From assembly GCF_964355755.1 (NCBI RefSeq), contig NC_092671.1, positions 22,587,070 to 22,651,069 on the forward strand: 64,000 nt of DNA, read 5' to 3'. This stretch comes from Antedon mediterranea. Its lineage: Eukaryota > Echinodermata > Crinoidea > Comatulida > Antedonidae. Below the pieces are notes generated by a model, which was given only the letters and a program-made list of their open reading frames with translations, was not told the origin of the DNA and made no database searches. Each line of letters begins with the position of its first letter. The stretch's first letter is position 1. Positions 1 through 11,379 of the stretch are shown here, in pieces. The translations under genes and the position numbers were made by a program.

Positions 1-27
1 TTGTATCACTTAGAATTTAAAATCCGA

Positions 28-43
28 TCCTCGTCGCCAATTT
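28..43 (-). other. Possible Gypsy primer-binding site next to an LTR end
   Basis: Read on the minus strand, a stretch ending in CA is followed after two bases by TGGCGACGAGGA, the usual form of a primer-binding site of Ty3/Gypsy elements. This suggests the edge of a minus-strand 5' LTR extending rightward from about 43. The other LTR end and the internal region are not in the window, so the call rests on the junction alone. Confidence 0.35.
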
Positions 44-1149
44 GTTATATACCCCCAGTACCTTTGTACAGTAGTAATGTATTGTAATATAATGTAAAGT
101 ATTGTAAAGCTGACTCAAAGATAGATGTATTCACTTCGACTACTTTTTAACAACTCTTTTATTCACAATTCTACTATCTATATGACTCATACAAATTGGT
201 ATAGTTACAGGTGGTATTTGTAAACCAACTGATAACATAGGAAGTGTATACTGATAAACAAATGTATCATCTTGCCTACTGGCACCATAGCTAGACATAA
301 CACGTTCCATACTTTATTGTGGCCGAGTTGACCTATTAGTTTTAGGGCCGACTTGACCTGCACCCTCAACACACCATGCACCACACACGACGGAACTAGT
401 GCCGCGAGACGTAACAATTATGTGAAATGAGGACCTTTTTTAAAATGTTCGCTGTAGGAAGCTTAAATAGGGTTTCAAGCCAATTTTAACGTAAAACAGA
501 TTATTGATACTTACTCTATCCATATACGCCGATTTTTTGGTAATTCACTGTATGGAATGCAAATCCCACTAATGGAAAATTTGTAAACAAACACAAGTTA
601 GAAAACTTCAGCTTTGACGGCTGCACACGAACTTTGGAAAGAAACTGTCACTGACAACAAATCCAACAAATTATTCTGAAAATTAGGTGACCTGCGACAT
701 CTTAAACATAATAAGGAACTGATCTTACCATATATGGTTAATTTTTCGCCTATTAATGTTTATTAAACAGCTATAAAATGACGTATACTTTATGCTAATG
801 TTTTCGCGCGAAACGTTGATGCCTCTGTGCCGAGGGCTTATAAAATTAATGACGTCATGCGAAGTCGAAAATGTCGCGATAACGGTCATATTTCCCAACG
901 CGGCTCTCCGACTGAAAGGCTTAGTTTGTCCAGCCCAGAACTTCTTACATAACACTTTTCAAGTAGGTTACAAAACTGGCTTTATTCCTTTGTTCTTCAG
1001 AAATAGGTGTATGCTTGATTTTCTACTTTGCAGCCTAGGTTTCAGTTATAAAATTTGCAAAAACCATACCTCAAATCATGAAACTCCAGTGAAAATAAAA
1101 AACTGCAAACAATCACCTAATCTTTTATATAGTTTGTAGTGAGAAAAAA
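44..1149. other. No gene recognised
   Basis: The first part may be LTR sequence (see 28-43). The open frames at 205-417 (minus) and 792-1139 (plus) resemble no family I know and carry no domain motif. No repeat structure stands out. Confidence 0.5.
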
Positions 1150-1159
1150 GATCACCTAA

Positions 1160-1283
1160 TAAATTGGAATGTAGGGATGCTCTTAAACAACTCTTGGATA
1201 AGCATGAGGGTGTGTTTAAAGAGGAACTGGGACTTTTAAAGGATATTAAAGCTGATGTTTTACTTAAAATGGATATGAAAGGG
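1160..1283 (+). pseudogene. Ty3/Gypsy pol fragment, segment just before reverse transcriptase
   Basis: About 41 codons read LLDKHEGVFKEELG followed by a KADVLLKMD-type stretch, the conserved segment that precedes the reverse transcriptase in K02A2.6-like Ty3/Gypsy polyproteins. It has no start and runs into unrelated sequence after MDMK. The next residues expected in such a polyprotein (an AYRVPYALR-type motif) occur at 5849, at the start of the larger Gypsy remnant. The two pieces may therefore be one element split by 4.5 kb of insertions, though two independent fragments are equally possible. Confidence 0.6.
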
Positions 1284-2381
1284 TTCCTAGCAATATCATT
1301 TTATTGGCTCAACGTGTAGATCAATCAGTTTTAAGCTTGCCATAGTCATACTTAATGTTTTGGAGGACGACAACGCCCTCAAAACGCCCCTGAGAAACCT
1401 GTGAAAAACTTTTTGTGACGTCACTAAAAGTTATTTTTGTATTACAGAGATAGGAATTTAGCAGTAAATCATTGATTGATGCAAAAGCATGGTAGTAATT
1501 ACTTATCGCTTTGATATTTTTATTCTTGGATAAGTATGTTAGCCTAATCGAATAAAATTAATTCATATTATCAACCATGTTTTTTTTTAAACGGATTTTA
1601 ATTTCGTTTTTCAAGGCCATCTTTTACGAAATTCATAGCCAAATGCCTATCTTGCTGGGTACACGGAGTTATTTTGCGCATGCGTGAGAATCACAGAGTC
1701 GACCACCTTGGCCTCACTCTCGACCCTCCTCTCGCGAGCGATGTTTATTTCGCTATACACGTATATACACGTATTATTGAAACATTCATTTTATTATTAT
1801 TTCGTTGTAATTAACTGAAATTGATGGAAATTCGTCCACATCGTCTTGTTAACACGGGTATTAACATCGTTTTGAAGAAACGGTTGGACGAGTAAATGGT
1901 GTTTGACAATGCCATGGCCTGGAGCTAGCTAGGCCTATAGGCTAGCCTAGGCCTTTTTAGTAGTGATGACTGCTGGATACGGTGTTTAGTCGCCCGGCCA
2001 GAGGTGAGCTGAGAGCGTATGCTCCTTGATGTATCGTTGAGGGTGTTAATGGTAGGCACAATTGTGTTACTGTATTATGTATATACACATTATTTATAAG
2101 TACGTTTATTAATATTGTTGTGTGCTGTAGTGTCCTGACTAACGCATTATTAAAATATTTTTTTGTTATTACAGGCCGCCCTAGGGCCTAGCTAGGCTAG
2201 GCAACACTGAATACTAAATATTATGATTCCCAATAAAATGAATAGAGGTGGATTTTCTCTAATGTAGTAATAAAGGTTATAACAGGCCAGGCCTAGTTAG
2301 TGGTATTTCAGCTTGTATCATATACAGTACAGTACCTATACAGTAAATAAACAATTCATTTGTATTTTTACCTACCTACAG
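1284..2381. other. Non-coding; CTAG/GGCC-rich words
   Basis: No coding signal. A less AT-rich patch lies at about 1670-1740. CTAGGCCTA-type words cluster at about 1920-1955 and 2170-2205. A splice-acceptor-like TTATTACAG lies just before 2176. This could be the 5' non-coding part of the candidate gene at 2382-2686, but nothing proves it. Confidence 0.3.
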
Positions 2382-2686
2382 GTCTATAATTGGAGTGCAA
2401 CTATGATAATTGATGGACGGGATAAGCAAATGTATTTAGTGATTGGAATGGAAGCGGAAATGTTAGAGTCAAATTATAATATTAAGGTAACAGATACTGA
2501 GCATTGCTATTTTAAACTGTTGATCAAACCTACATAATACATTATACTAAATTATTATTTTGTTTTGAGGGCAGATAAACATGTGCTTATTCATTTTCCT
2601 TTTTTCAGGTGAATAGAAAGATGCCCAGCGTACTTTATAATAGATGCTACTTGGATCATGCTTGCACGATTTATGCAGTATACTAA
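2382..2686 (+). CDS. Candidate two-exon host gene 3' end, function unknown
   Basis: Two exon-like blocks are bounded by good splice signals. Block 1 is 2382-2486, preceded by CTACCTACAG and followed by GTAACA. Block 2 is 2609-2686, preceded by a pyrimidine tract and TTTTTTCAG and ending in TAA at 2684. Block 1 is exactly 35 codons and block 2 continues the same frame for 25 more. The predicted peptide includes NWSATMIIDG and EMLESNYNIK. I recognise no family or motif in it, and no upstream coding exon was found. An AATAAA lies near 2850. It could be a small host gene or a chance open frame beside splice-like sites. Confidence 0.3.
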
Positions 2687-3439
2687 GACACCAAGTATAG
2701 AATGAGCGCAGACAATTAAAATTACAGAACTAAATATTTATGAAGAATAGTAAAATATGCATAATAGAATTCTTTAACTATGGTAATGTACTACCAGACA
2801 GTACATATAGTGTTTGTTTTTAACCATCTAAATGGGTCTGGGTATATAAACAAATAAACCACTACTGTACTTCTTTTTTTATTTATTTACCCAAATACTA
2901 TGTACAATGGACATTTATGAAAGAATCCATCTCTTGAATATGATGGAGCTGGCTGGTGTTGATAGAATTAAAATGTATCACTCAGGTCTCAAAAGTAATT
3001 TATGTCCCGTTTGAAAAATCCTGCTTGTTCCAAACTCATTATGATACATATATTCAATAAAATTCATTCCACACACTATTTCTGCCATATAATTTGATGT
3101 TTACAATTTTATTACTACAGTAGTACTATTACAGTTCTTCAAAGCCATCTCATGTACTGTTGATTCCATAAATCTGCAAAGATAAGACCAATAAATGGAT
3201 GGAAATGAACTATTATTTTTATTCAATCCTACCTCTAGGCCCTATACTATAGTATTATATTTTATGACTTGGTAACAAACAGAAAGAGGTTATTATTTAA
3301 TTACACTACAGTTACTAACTAAACTATAATAATCCTCTCTGCCTCACCTCTGCTCTACTTTAATTATTAGTATTATTATATTACTATATTAGTCAATAAC
3401 AAAAGTCAGAGCCAAAAACAAGTTCAACACAAGCTTACC
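2687..3439. other. Non-coding, AT-rich
   Basis: Contains an AATAAA-type signal near 2850 that could end the candidate gene upstream. Otherwise I see no gene and no named repeat. Confidence 0.4.
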
Positions 3440-4010
3440 TTTTTTATTTACGTCGCCTTTTACATACGTCTACGCCCGCGCCTTGTCCACTTCCTGAAGG
3501 TTCGTCGGTGGACCGGCGACTACTACAGTACTCTCTTGTACTGTAGACCATGGAGTAACTCCATGTGTAGGCCTAGCCTACTACTAGCGAATTTAGAAGA
3601 AACTATAGTCTACTAGACCTAGCCTAATTTGTAGTCTGCGTGAGTGGTTTAGTGTGAGAAGTACAAATACACACTTTCTTCTTTTCACGTACAATCTTTG
3701 CAGACATAACTTTTTATTGATTTGTGAAATATCGATATTTTCTACGACTGCAGCAACAGGGAGCTTGCAACACGCGAGTCTCGTGTAGGAGGATGGGTTT
3801 GTTTACACCACACACAGACTAGTCCGCGAACGAGACAAGGCGGTGATTGGACTGTATTAAAATTCATTAACCAATCACAAAACGACTGCTGCCGTGGCTA
3901 CAACCCCGGGTGTTTCAAACTCTAAATTTGACGATCTCGTACGTGCGTATAGAACGTTCATAAAAATTAAGATGGCGTGCCAGTTGGTCGGCCATTTTGC
4001 GGACGTTTTA
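3440..4010. promoter_or_regulatory. Promoter-like GC-richer patch
   Basis: This patch is clearly less AT-rich than its surroundings. It has CCAAT at 3871-3875 and an inverted CCAAT (ATTGG) at 3846-3850. A YY1-type AAGATGGCG lies at 3969-3977 and a second CCAT core on the other strand at 3992-3998. A minus-strand splice-donor-like AAG|GTAAGC lies at about 3440, so it could be the first exon and promoter of a minus-strand gene. No coding exon supports this, and truncated LINE sequence begins 130 bp to the right. Confidence 0.3.
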
Positions 4011-4139
4011 TACCAAAATTTAATTTGTTTATTTCTCAATTTCTACTAGGTATTTGAATCTAATTTTTTGTGTGCTGTTTATTAACATTAAAAGGATTCA
4101 TACAAAGTAATTTTTGTGAAATTTTAAAATCCTTTCATA

Positions 4140-5848
4140 TCCATTTTAAGGGAGATGGCAGGCCATCTGGACCAGACAATATTTCTCCTTCACTTCTTAA
4201 ATTAGCTGGCCCTGTTATCTCTTCATATCTCTCTAACATCTTTAATCTGTCACTTTCTCTTGGTCAAGTTCCACTTGATTGGAAAAGGGCTAATGTAGTA
4301 CCAGTTTTCAAATCAGGTAATCGTGCAACACTTAAAAACTATCGACCTATTTCTCTTTGCTCTATTCCTTGTAAACTCTTAGAAGGACTTCTTTCTACCC
4401 ATATTAACACTCACTTAACTAATCTATGTCTTATTCCTAAAGCCCAACATGGTTTCGTGCCAAGACGATCAACTATTACTCAAGTTTCCCAACTTTACCA
4501 TCACCTTGCTTCTAATCTTGATAAACGTAATTCTCCTAAAACCGATGTTATATTTCTGGATTGGTCCAAGGCCTTTGATAAGATTTCTCATACTCCTCTT
4601 CTTCAAAAACTTCACAACTATGGTTTCTGTGGCTCTACACTTAATTGGATTTCCTCTTACCTAATTGGTCGGTCACAGAGAGTGCTTTTTAATGGTTCCT
4701 CCTCCAATTGGGCCCAAGTAACATCTGGGGGTTCCACAGGGATCTCTACTAGGCCCTCTGTTATTTAATATTTTTGTTTCGGATCTTCCCTCTACTCTTC
4801 AATCTAATATTCTCCAATATGCTGATGACACTGTTGTCTTCAGAAATATTCAATCTAAACTCTGATTCCCTTATCCTACAATCTGATCTTGACAATATTC
4901 TTTCTTGGTCCAACGTAAATAAAATGTCACTTAACATCAATAAAATGTAAAGTTATGCACGTTTCTCGCTCTCGAAATCCCACACTCTACCCTTATACTC
5001 TTAATGATATCCCTCTATCTCTAACTAACAGCCATAAATACCTTGGCATTACCCTTAATAGTACCCTTTCCTGGCACGACCACATTTTAGCTGTTCACTC
5101 TTCTGCCTCCAGGACTTTAGGATTTATCCGTCGTACTGTTGGTACCAATGACTCTCATTCTCTTCTGCTTTACAAATCCTTATGTCGTCCGATTCTGAAA
5201 TATGGTGCTCCTGTGTGGTTTCCACATTTGGCTTCCCATCTTACTCTTCTTGAAAAACCCCAACGCATTCTTACAAGATACTTTTTTCCAGGTAAACACT
5301 TTGAACGTCCTACTTACGCCGAAAGATTAGCTCTCCTTCATCTTCCTTCTTTGACTTCTCGGATTGATTTCCAAACTATTGTCTTTGTTGTCAAATGTTT
5401 ATACACTCATTATTGATCTCGATGTTTCTTCTTTTTTTTCTCCTATTTCTCGTCACAAATTTGATCTTCTATTCAGGCCACCCTTTGCTCGAACTGTCTG
5501 TTTTCTATCTTCACTCTTTCCTAGATTCTGTAAACTTTGGAATGGTCTTCCCTCTGAATTAAGTGAGCTTGCTCTCCTTGGCAGGTTTCGAGAATTCGAG
5601 ACTAGTCTTCGCCAACACTATTTCTTTTGATTTTTCTTGGTCCCTGCTGTATTTTTTTTTTTTACATCATGTTATTCTCGTCATTTATTTTATATTTATA
5701 TTATATTTTATTTATGTTAAAGGAAAGTCTTTAAACAGTGATTGGGTTCGCTTGTGACAATCCTGGCTTTTTGTTTCATTATATATTTTTATGTATTCTG
5801 TTGTAATTGTAATGAGCCGATATTGAATAAATCAAATCAAATCAAATC
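4140..5848 (+). mobile_element. 5'-truncated non-LTR retrotransposon (LINE)
   Basis: The element starts abruptly inside the reverse transcriptase, near GRPSGPDNIS. It runs through the RT and the C-terminal post-RT region and ends in an AATAAA-like signal and a short (TCAAA)n tail at about 5826-5848. Endonuclease and any ORF1 are absent, as expected for a 5' truncation. The clade is uncertain, somewhere in the CR1/L2/Jockey range. Confidence 0.85.
4148..5630 (+). pseudogene. LINE reverse transcriptase, frameshifted
   Basis: The frame to 4768 carries RT landmarks: PSGPDNIS, LKNYRPISL, GFVPRRST and FLDWSKAFDKISH, the last holding the first catalytic aspartate. The frame then breaks near 4735, just before the GVPQG-type block. 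The YADDTVV catalytic motif follows in another frame at about 4818. The C-terminal region resumes at 4955 with SHKYLGITLN and LKYGAPVWFP and shifts again near 5400, ending in FCKLWNGLPSEL. At least three disruptions make it non-functional. The upstream ATG at 4070 lies before the homologous part and is probably chance. Confidence 0.8.
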
Positions 5849-8628
5849 AATTATTAGTAAAGCATACCGGGTTCCCTATGCCTTAAGGTCTGACGATGAT
5901 AATTGAGTTAGATAGATTGGTGAACAATGGGATTCTGACACCAGTGACGAATAGTCAGTGGGCCAGTGGGATAGTAATAACCGTTCAGAAAAAGGATGGG
6001 TCTGTTAGATTATGTGGAAATTATAAGCCCACAATTAATCCGATGCTACAATCTGTTGCCACACCAAATATTAACGTTGAAGACATTCTGTCTAACCTTG
6101 CGGGTGGTGAAACCTTTACCAAATTAGATCTGGCACAAGCCTACAATCAGATGGAGTTGTTAGATGAGTCTAAAAAAGGTACTCACAATTATTACTGAAA
6201 AGGGCTTGTTTCAGCAAAATCGATTGGTTTTTGGCATAACGTCCGCGCCAGCAATTTGGCAAAACGCAATGAATGTTATCTTGAAGGATCTCCCAGGTGT
6301 ACAAGTGTACCTTGACGACATTTTAGTCACAGGGAAAGAGGATCAAGATCACCTTGGTAATTTAGAGAGGGTCCTTGTCCGTTTGCAGGATTAGGACTTG
6401 AGACTAAAACGGGAAAAGTGCGAATTTATGAAGCAATCTGTTGAATATCTGGGACATTGCGTAGATAAACATGTGTTCATAAATCCATAGACAAAATTGA
6501 TGATATTTTGAAAATGCCGTTGCCTTCCGACATTACTACTTTAAGATCGTATCTGGGAATGGTGAATTATTACCGTTCATTTGTACCTCAATTAGCCACA
6601 ATATTATCACCGTTAACTAATATGTTCGAAAAGGGTAAAGAATTTAAGTGGACAGAATTGGCTAGAAATGCATGGGTAAAATCAAAGGAATGCTAAGACA
6701 TTCTGGGTTTTTGGTTCACTATGATCCCAATTTGCCTTTAACAGTAGCTACAGATGCTTCAGGTAAGGTGGTAGGCGCTGTTCTATCACACATGGTAAAT
6801 GGGAAAGAAAGATTTATTAAATTTGCATCTCGTTCATTAAATAAGACCGAAAGAAATTATCCGCAACTAGAAAGAGAAGCCTTGGCTATCGTGTATGCTT
6901 GCAAAAGGTCTATCTATGGCCGAAAGTTTACTTTAATAACCGACAATAAGCCCCTAACTACTATATTTGGTCCGAAGAAAGGGTTACCAGCTTTGGCTGC
7001 AGAGCGAATCCAGCTCTTTATTTGTCTGGTTTTGATTTTGGTATTAAATTTAAGAACAGTCAAGTGAATGCGAACGCGGATTGTTTATCCCGATTACCAG
7101 TTGAGGGTTCCCCACATCATAGCGAAATTTCGGTTGCGCATATTGGTTCTAGTAAGATTGTTCCGGTAACTAGCGCCGAAATAAGAAATAATACCCGTAA
7201 AGATGTAATATTATCTAGAGCAGGAAGTTGGCCCCAAAGCGACGAGAGTTTGAAACCTTACTTTAACAGACGAAACGAACTGACTATTGAAGGGGGTTGT
7301 CTGTTATGGGGTGTCCGGGTAATAATTCCACCAAAATTGCGACGAGGAATTGCATTTGGGGTGGTTAAAATGAAAGTGTTAGCGCGGTCTCATTTCTGGT
7401 GGCCATTGTTAGATGCGCAAATTGAGAAAACTGCGAAAAAGTGTGTCTCATGTCAGCGTATACAAAATAATCCTACCATCGCACCTATGCATCCTTGGTA
7501 CCTCCTTCTAACCCTGGGGAACGTGTACATGTAGATTTCGCGGGTCCTTTTGAGGGTCTTACCATATCTGATTGTGGTGGATGCTTTTTCAAAGTGGCCC
7601 GAAGTTTTTATTATGCAATCTACAACTTCACATAAAACTATTGAGGACTTCGTTTAGCCGGAATGGTTGGCCCCAAGTTCTAGTGTCTGATAATGGATCA
7701 CAGTTTACGTCTGGGGAATTTAAAGGTTTTATGGCTATGAATGGTATATAGTCACAAATTATCTGCACCTTATCCTAGTACGAATGGACAAGTAGAGCGT
7801 TTTGTTCAATCGTTAAAACAAGGATTGACTAAAGAGACGCCAGCAAAGTTGTTTATGAACCGTTCTATAAGAACTAGATTAGATATCCTTCGACCCAATA
7901 TTGATGATTCTGTGAGAAATAGTTTACACAAAGCGGCTTTGTGTAAACTATTTCTCACAGAATCATCAATATTGGGGCCATGCATAAACGAGATCGAAAG
8001 TTGCGTTTATAGGAAACAAACGATTTGGTTTATGTGCGAAATTATATAGGACAAACTAAGTGGGTCCCTGGTGTTGTAAACCAGGAGGGTCCTCTAAACT
8101 ATAAAATTGATGTTGGAAATAAAATGGTTTGGAAAAGACATGTTGATCAAATTAAAGATAGAGGTGTAAATGTAGATTTTGAAAATAAAGAAGGGGAGGA
8201 TATGGATACGGAATATGTAGATAAGAGAGAAGAAGAAATTTGAAATTTGTATAAATGATAATGTCAAAAGTAATGTTGCTAGTGAACCAAGTGTGTTAAG
8301 AAGGTCAACCAGAGTACGCAAAGCGCCAGATTGGTTACAATATTGAATGATAATGTTTTATAGTATTGTTTGTATAGCAGCATGATTGACTTTACTTTGT
8401 TGTCAATTTAAAACATAACTCTATAGACAGTCATCTTTGCAGTATTTACTGTAGTATTATGATCGGTTGTACATATTTAATAACTAACTTTCATTGGTCT
8501 ATTTGACTATCCCGTGTATAAGCTATTATTTTGGTGTATTGTTAGTTTTAATAAAATGTATTGAAAATCTTGTAAAAAAAAAAGTATATAAAATGTGAAA
8601 ATAGGTTTCCAAATTAAAAGGGGAGAAA
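5849..8628 (+). pseudogene. Decayed Ty3/Gypsy pol (RT, RNase H, integrase)
   Basis: This is a K02A2.6-like Gypsy polyprotein in the usual RT, RNase H, integrase order. Visible are AYRVPYALR (5860), KKDGSVRLCG, FTKLDLAQAYNQ, the catalytic VYLDDI (about 6307-6324), SYLGMVNYYRSF, RNase H ATDASGKVVGAVLS (about 6750), an integrase zinc finger ending CVSCQR (about 7440), and NGQVERF around the last catalytic glutamate (about 7787). A basic tail RRSTRVRKAPDW ends at TGA 8344. Stops and frameshifts occur near 6170, 6394, 6490, 6690, 7060, 7534 and 7750. A 41-bp fold-back interrupts the integrase at 7894-7976. Gag and protease are missing. A purine tract at 8616-8628 ends the internal region. Confidence 0.85.
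7894..7976. repeat. Perfect 41-bp inverted repeat with 1-nt spacer inside integrase
   Basis: Arm 7894-7934 and arm 7936-7976 are exact reverse complements separated by one G. The left arm is normal integrase coding sequence; the right arm is its inverted copy, after which coding resumes with MHKRDRKLR in another frame. It is a local inverted duplication of the template-switch or fold-back type. Confidence 0.95.
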
Positions 8629-8671
8629 TGTTGTGTATTACATGGGTAATTGGTCTACGCGCATTGATAAT
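8629..8671 (+). other. Start of a probable Gypsy 3' LTR
   Basis: TGTTGTGTATTACA follows directly on the purine tract AAAAGGGGAGAAA at 8616-8628, the arrangement expected at the start of a 3' LTR. The LTR is interrupted or replaced by the inverted-repeat element starting at 8672, and no matching LTR was found upstream, so its right end cannot be set. Confidence 0.5.
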
Positions 8672-9160
8672 TTTTCGCAATCTTACGAATACGATAACGA
8701 AAACAGATACGTCACGCACACGTATTCGTTTTTGGTAAGCCAGTAAAAATCTGTTTCGCATGGCAGCGAAATATTGAGGGCGCCGTCCAAAATATGACTG
8801 CGGTAAATTAGAGCGAAGCGCATGTACGTGTTGCTTGGTGCTTGGCTGCCTAGGCCTAGCGTAACATCAAAGCGAGTGAGGACTGCTATTTATCAAAAAT
8901 GACTTGGCATTTTAGTAAATTACTTTAGTAAATTAATTTCAGTAAAAGTATAATTATATTATAATCATGAATCATTCCTGATTCAAATGCAAAATGTGCA
9001 AAATAGATCAAAAACTATACTCGTTTTGTAGTTACGAATGTGACTGGTGATATTCGTCAACACGAAAACGCTTTACGAATATGAAATGGGGATCAGCTCA
9101 AAAGTTTCACAAATGTTTGACGTATCCGTTTTCGTTATCGTATTCGTAAGGTTGCGAAAA
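8672..9160. mobile_element. Non-autonomous element with 43-bp terminal inverted repeats
   Basis: 8672-8714 and 9118-9160 are inverted copies of each other over 43 bp with two mismatches, containing TTACGAATACGATAACGAAAA. The 489-bp unit has no open frame. Extra TATTCGT and ATTCGT words lie just inside both ends. I could not find a clear target-site duplication, so superfamily and exact ends are open. Confidence 0.65.
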
Positions 9161-9183
9161 CTCCCTATTGTATGTAGAATTAG

Positions 9184-9470
9184 TCTAGTAGGAAGGAGGG
9201 TTTACTGTGCACCCCCATGATGTATTTTTTTAATGTACATTTTTGTAATCCTGAATATATGTAATTAACATTTTTTGATGTTCCCAAGACGAAATATTGT
9301 CCCATGGGGTTTTTTGGGGGACATTTTGGTGGCCATCTTGGATTTATCAAAATCCTAAATATAGACGGTACTTGAGAAAGAGTGATCATAGAGGTCTAAT
9401 TTTGGTCTTAAATTGTTCATAATAAGCACATTTCTATGTACTATAATGAAAAGTTTTCGTTCAAAATGGC
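9184..9470 (+). repeat. Dispersed repeat, partner of inverted copy at 27540-27812
   Basis: This block, with CATGGGGTTTTTTGGGGG and a GGTGGCCATCTTGGAT stretch, recurs in inverted orientation at 27540-27812 with few differences. It leads directly into the TGACCTTTGACC-bearing modules to its right, so it may be one end of that repeat family. Confidence 0.8.
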
Positions 9471-10085
9471 CGTAAATGCCACTTTTGACCTTTGACCTTG
9501 TTTTTACATAAGGGTCATATCTTGGTAACCCCTGGTCATAAAGATTTTATTTTTGTCATAAATTGTTAAGAATATCCATATTGATATTAGCTTATATTAT
9601 TGCACGACAATTTTCACAATAATTTAGACTCTTTTTGTATTCGACCTATATCTTGACAACCAGTGGTCACAGAGGTTTAATTTTGGTCTTATATTGTTCA
9701 GAATATGCACTTTCCTATGTACTATAATAAAACATTTTCATACAAAATGACCGGAAATACAACTTTTGACCTTTGACCTTGTTTTTACATAAGGGTCATA
9801 TCTCGGTAACCAATGGTCATAACGATTTTATTTTTGTTTTAAATAGTTTGTAGTATCCATATTTATATTAGCTTTAATGAAACATATTTTTGAAATTTGG
9901 TGGGAAATATCACTTTTGACCTTTGACATTATTTCCACCTGAGGGTCATATCTCGGTAACCCCTGGTCATAAAGACTTTATTTTTGTCATAAATTGCATG
10001 CATGTTTCTATCCACTCTAAGGAATATTTACTTCAAGAAATGGTCATAAATCTTAGTATTGTCACATTTAATCCTTGACCTAAAT
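9471..10085 (+). repeat. Tandem modules carrying TGACCTTTGACC
   Basis: About four diverged modules of roughly 140-150 bp share GGTCATATCTCGGTAACC, a TTTTTGTCATAAATTGTT stretch, and TGACCTTTGAC at 9486, 9767 and 9917. The same modules recur at 18601-19790, inverted at 21250-22105, and at 25640-25800. No coding frame is conserved. TGACCTTTGACC is the reverse complement of a nuclear-receptor DR1 site. Confidence 0.75.
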
Positions 10086-10289
10086 TTTGAAAGTTTGCGG
10101 TACGCCACGTATATTAGAACTGTTGAGTTTCTCTACGTTTCAATCAATATTCTTTGATCGTCCTCAGGAGTGAAGACCTCAATTTTCACAGAATTCTTAT
10201 ATAGTAAGAATTTTACTGTTTTCAAATAAAACTATGTATATATATATACCGTTAAGAGGAAGTGCCTTCATCTAACCCTCCAAGGTCAA

Positions 10290-10824
10290 ATGTATAGAGG
10301 ACATATTCCTGGTCAACTTCATAATATACAAATTTATGTTTCTGTCAAGACTCGTCAGACTGAGATTCTGACCGCCGTAAAACGTTTAGAAGCATGCACT
10401 GCTGAGATTAGGACATGGATGGGCTTAAACTTCCTCAAGCTTAATGAAAAGACCGAGGCGATCCTATTTGGAGTGGAGTTGCGTGTTCAAATTAAGATCC
10501 TGCTGCTGGTATTTCGATGCATAAATAGTTGCGCTCCCAAATATCTCACAGAATGATCGACAATCAATAAGAGAAAGTGAGAACAATAGATCTAGTCATC
10601 AGGTGCTACAGGACATTCAGAGGCGTAAACATAGTTGGGGAGATCGGACTTTCAGTATTGCTGTACCTAGGTTCTAGAACCACCTATCTTTGAACGTTAA
10701 ACAAACATCATTATTGAGCACCTTTAAGTTACTACTCAAAACTCACATTTTCTGATATTTTTGGTAGCGCCATGAGCAATGACTGTTGGAATGGCGCTAT
10801 ATAAATCGAACGATTGATTGATTA
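10290..10824 (+). mobile_element. LINE 3' fragment (RT C-terminal region and tail)
   Basis: A short frame at 10290-10556 reads EIRTWMGLNFLKLNEKTEAILFG, the segment after the catalytic domain in CR1/L2-type reverse transcriptases. It is followed after a deletion by RCINSCAPKYLTE. The 3' part has lost its frame. It ends in GGCGCTATATAAAT (10793-10806) and a (GATT)n tail, typical of L2-like LINE 3' ends. Everything upstream of the RT C-terminus is gone. Confidence 0.75.
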
Positions 10825-10957
10825 GTAGCATCTTCTGACCGCTATAGTATTTATTGTATTACTGTATTGAATACTCAGTAAATGGCTGTAGACAGGCAGC
10901 CCAAAGACATTTGGTTAGATGAGCTAGGTACCAATATCTGACTATTTAAGTGTGTTG
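10825..10957. other. Short spacer before the Gmr1-like element
   Basis: Anonymous sequence, no feature seen. It ends at the 5-bp target GGGGT. Confidence 0.5.
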
Positions 10958-10962
10958 GGGGT

Positions 10963-11361
10963 TGTCATATTAAATGTTGTGATTCTCTGTGTTTAGAGAA
11001 GGATGCTTTAGACCAGGTCCGCCTTATTATTAGCCAATCAAAATCGTATAATTTTTGGAGGGAAAATGTTATCCTCCTCTGAAGCCTAAAATTTGCATAT
11101 CCAGTATAAAAGTAGAATGTAATAGATATTAGAGGAGAAGAGAGAATAAGATCAGAGTAGATAAACGGAAAGATGATAAAGAATATTAAGGCTTGACTGG
11201 TAGTGGTAGAAAGATGTATTAATCGAATTACAAGGAATAAAAGTTCTAGTTGAGTTAAATATACTTTTTGTATGTGTTATCGTTCAGTGACAGCTGTGTA
11301 CGTCGCGTGGAAATATATACGCCTGAGAAACCTCGGAACCAATAAAGATAAATTCACTACA
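10963..11361 (+). repeat. 5' LTR of the Gmr1-like element
   Basis: Starts TGTCATATTAAATG and ends CACTACA. It contains AGTATAAAAGTAGA, a likely TATA box, and a polyadenylation-like AATAAA near the 3' end. The GAGAAGAGAGAATAAG motif is present once, against four copies in the 3' LTR. Apart from that the two LTRs differ at only a handful of bases. Confidence 0.93.
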
Positions 11362-11379
11362 TGGTGGCAGAGGTGAAAA
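11362..11379 (+). other. Primer-binding site
   Basis: TGGTGGCAGAGGTG begins directly after the 5' LTR. A TGG start is required for pairing with a tRNA 3' CCA end. Which tRNA is used was not determined. Confidence 0.6.

Noticed and set aside
205-1139. Open frames at 205-417 (minus), 725-955 (minus) and 792-1139 (plus)
   Set aside because: No domain, no splice support, and the last two overlap on opposite strands; likely chance frames.
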